Source: Desulfobacteraceae bacterium
Lineage (GTDB): Bacteria > Desulfobacterota > Desulfobacteria > Desulfobacterales > JAABRJ01
Assembly (NCBI GenBank): GCA_011390985.1
Contig: JAABRJ010000106.1
Coordinates: 1 to 6,095 of the forward strand
Direction of reading: 5' to 3'
Length of the DNA stretch: 6,095 nucleotides
The notes under the pieces are model-generated. The model saw only the letters and a program-made list of their open reading frames with translations, searched no databases and had not been told where the DNA came from. This document shows positions 5,805-6,095 of the stretch, in pieces. Within the stretch, counting starts at the first letter, position 1. Each line of letters starts with the position of its first letter. Position numbers and translations under genes: made by a program.

Positions 5805-6095
5805 ATGATACATATCACACTTCCCGATGGAACCATAAAGGAATTTGAAGCCCCCCCCACGGGCCTTGCCGTCGCCCAGGGGATCTCCGAGGGTCTCGCC
5901 CGCAGCTGCGTTGCCATGGAACTCGACGGCCAGGTGGTCGATCTGACCGCTGACATCCCGCACGACGCCCGGCTGCGCCTGATCACGACCCAGGACCCCG
6001 AGGCGCTCGAGATTTTGCGGCACTCGGCGGCCCACGTGATGGCCCAGGCGATCCTGCACCTCTACCCGAAGGCCAAACTGACCATCGGCCCCGCC
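5805..6095 (+). CDS. thrS: Threonyl-tRNA synthetase (N-terminal part, 3' end outside window)
   Basis: The first 97 codons are present and open to the window edge. ThrRS attaches threonine to tRNA-Thr in the cytoplasm. Residues 1 to about 61 are the N-terminal TGS domain (MIHITLPDGTIKEFEAP...VAMELDGQVVDL). The N2 editing domain then begins with RHSAAHVMAQAI, whose His73 and His77 form the HxxxH motif that helps clear mischarged Ser-tRNA and fall at the same positions as in the E. coli enzyme. The start is ATG 5805-5807, the only one consistent with the TGS domain; the Shine-Dalgarno is weak (GAAAGAAA). The leader is long and can fold, and a candidate promoter lies at 5610-5638. Downstream genes are not visible; in many bacteria infC-rpmI-rplT follow. 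Nothing appears broken. Confidence 0.97.
   Translation, partial: MIHITLPDGTIKEFEAPPTGLAVAQGISEGLARSCVAMELDGQVVDLTADIPHDARLRLITTQDPEALEILRHSAAHVMAQAILHLYPKAKLTIGPA

Noticed and set aside
5591..6059. Minus-strand open frames opposite thrS
   Set aside because: They are antisense to a clearly recognised TGS domain and HxxxH editing motif.
1..6095. CRISPR arrays, insertion sequences, tRNA or rRNA genes, new defence system
   Set aside because: No regularly spaced repeats, transposase motifs, cloverleaf or rRNA signatures, nuclease/helicase defence pairs or attachment-site duplications were seen by eye.

Overview
The window is GC-rich, densely packed bacterial chromosome. The thrS start, the DEDDy/HRDC RNase D and the short gene spacing look like a high-GC deltaproteobacterium (Desulfobacterota). 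That placement is an inference from gene content and protein style, not from a marker gene. I see no mobile element, CRISPR array, tRNA or rRNA.

Layout. (1) Positions 1-1296, minus strand: a two-gene unit with a protein of the 'phenyltransferase domain' family (alpha/alpha-toroid fold) followed by the 5' end of a left-handed beta-helix acyltransferase. A well-spaced sigma70-like promoter lies just upstream at 1372-1400. (2) Positions 1450-3239, minus strand: a YkgJ-like cysteine-cluster protein and, 14 nt downstream, a 12-TM major facilitator transporter with a GTG start. (3) Positions 3240-3471: a 232-bp divergent intergenic region with a perfect 12-bp-stem inverted repeat and a consensus -35 (TTGACA) facing right. 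(4) Positions 3472-3708, plus strand: a 78-codon gene of unknown function. (5) Positions 3722-5589, minus strand: ribonuclease D (rnd) followed by a small COG2945-type alpha/beta hydrolase. (6) Positions 5590-5804: a 215-bp divergent region with a candidate thrS promoter and a leader that can fold into hairpins. (7) From 5805 to the window end, plus strand: the first 97 codons of thrS (threonyl-tRNA synthetase).

How the genes relate. rnd (stable RNA processing) and thrS (tRNA charging) are housekeeping and divergent. The phenyltransferase-type protein and the acyltransferase probably act in one cell-surface glycan or glycolipid pathway that continues beyond the left edge. The cysteine-cluster protein and the MFS transporter form a tight pair of unknown substrate. 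No clearly new defence or mobile system is visible. The least understood parts are the glycan pair, the YkgJ-like/MFS pair, the 78-aa protein and the palindrome between the divergent genes.
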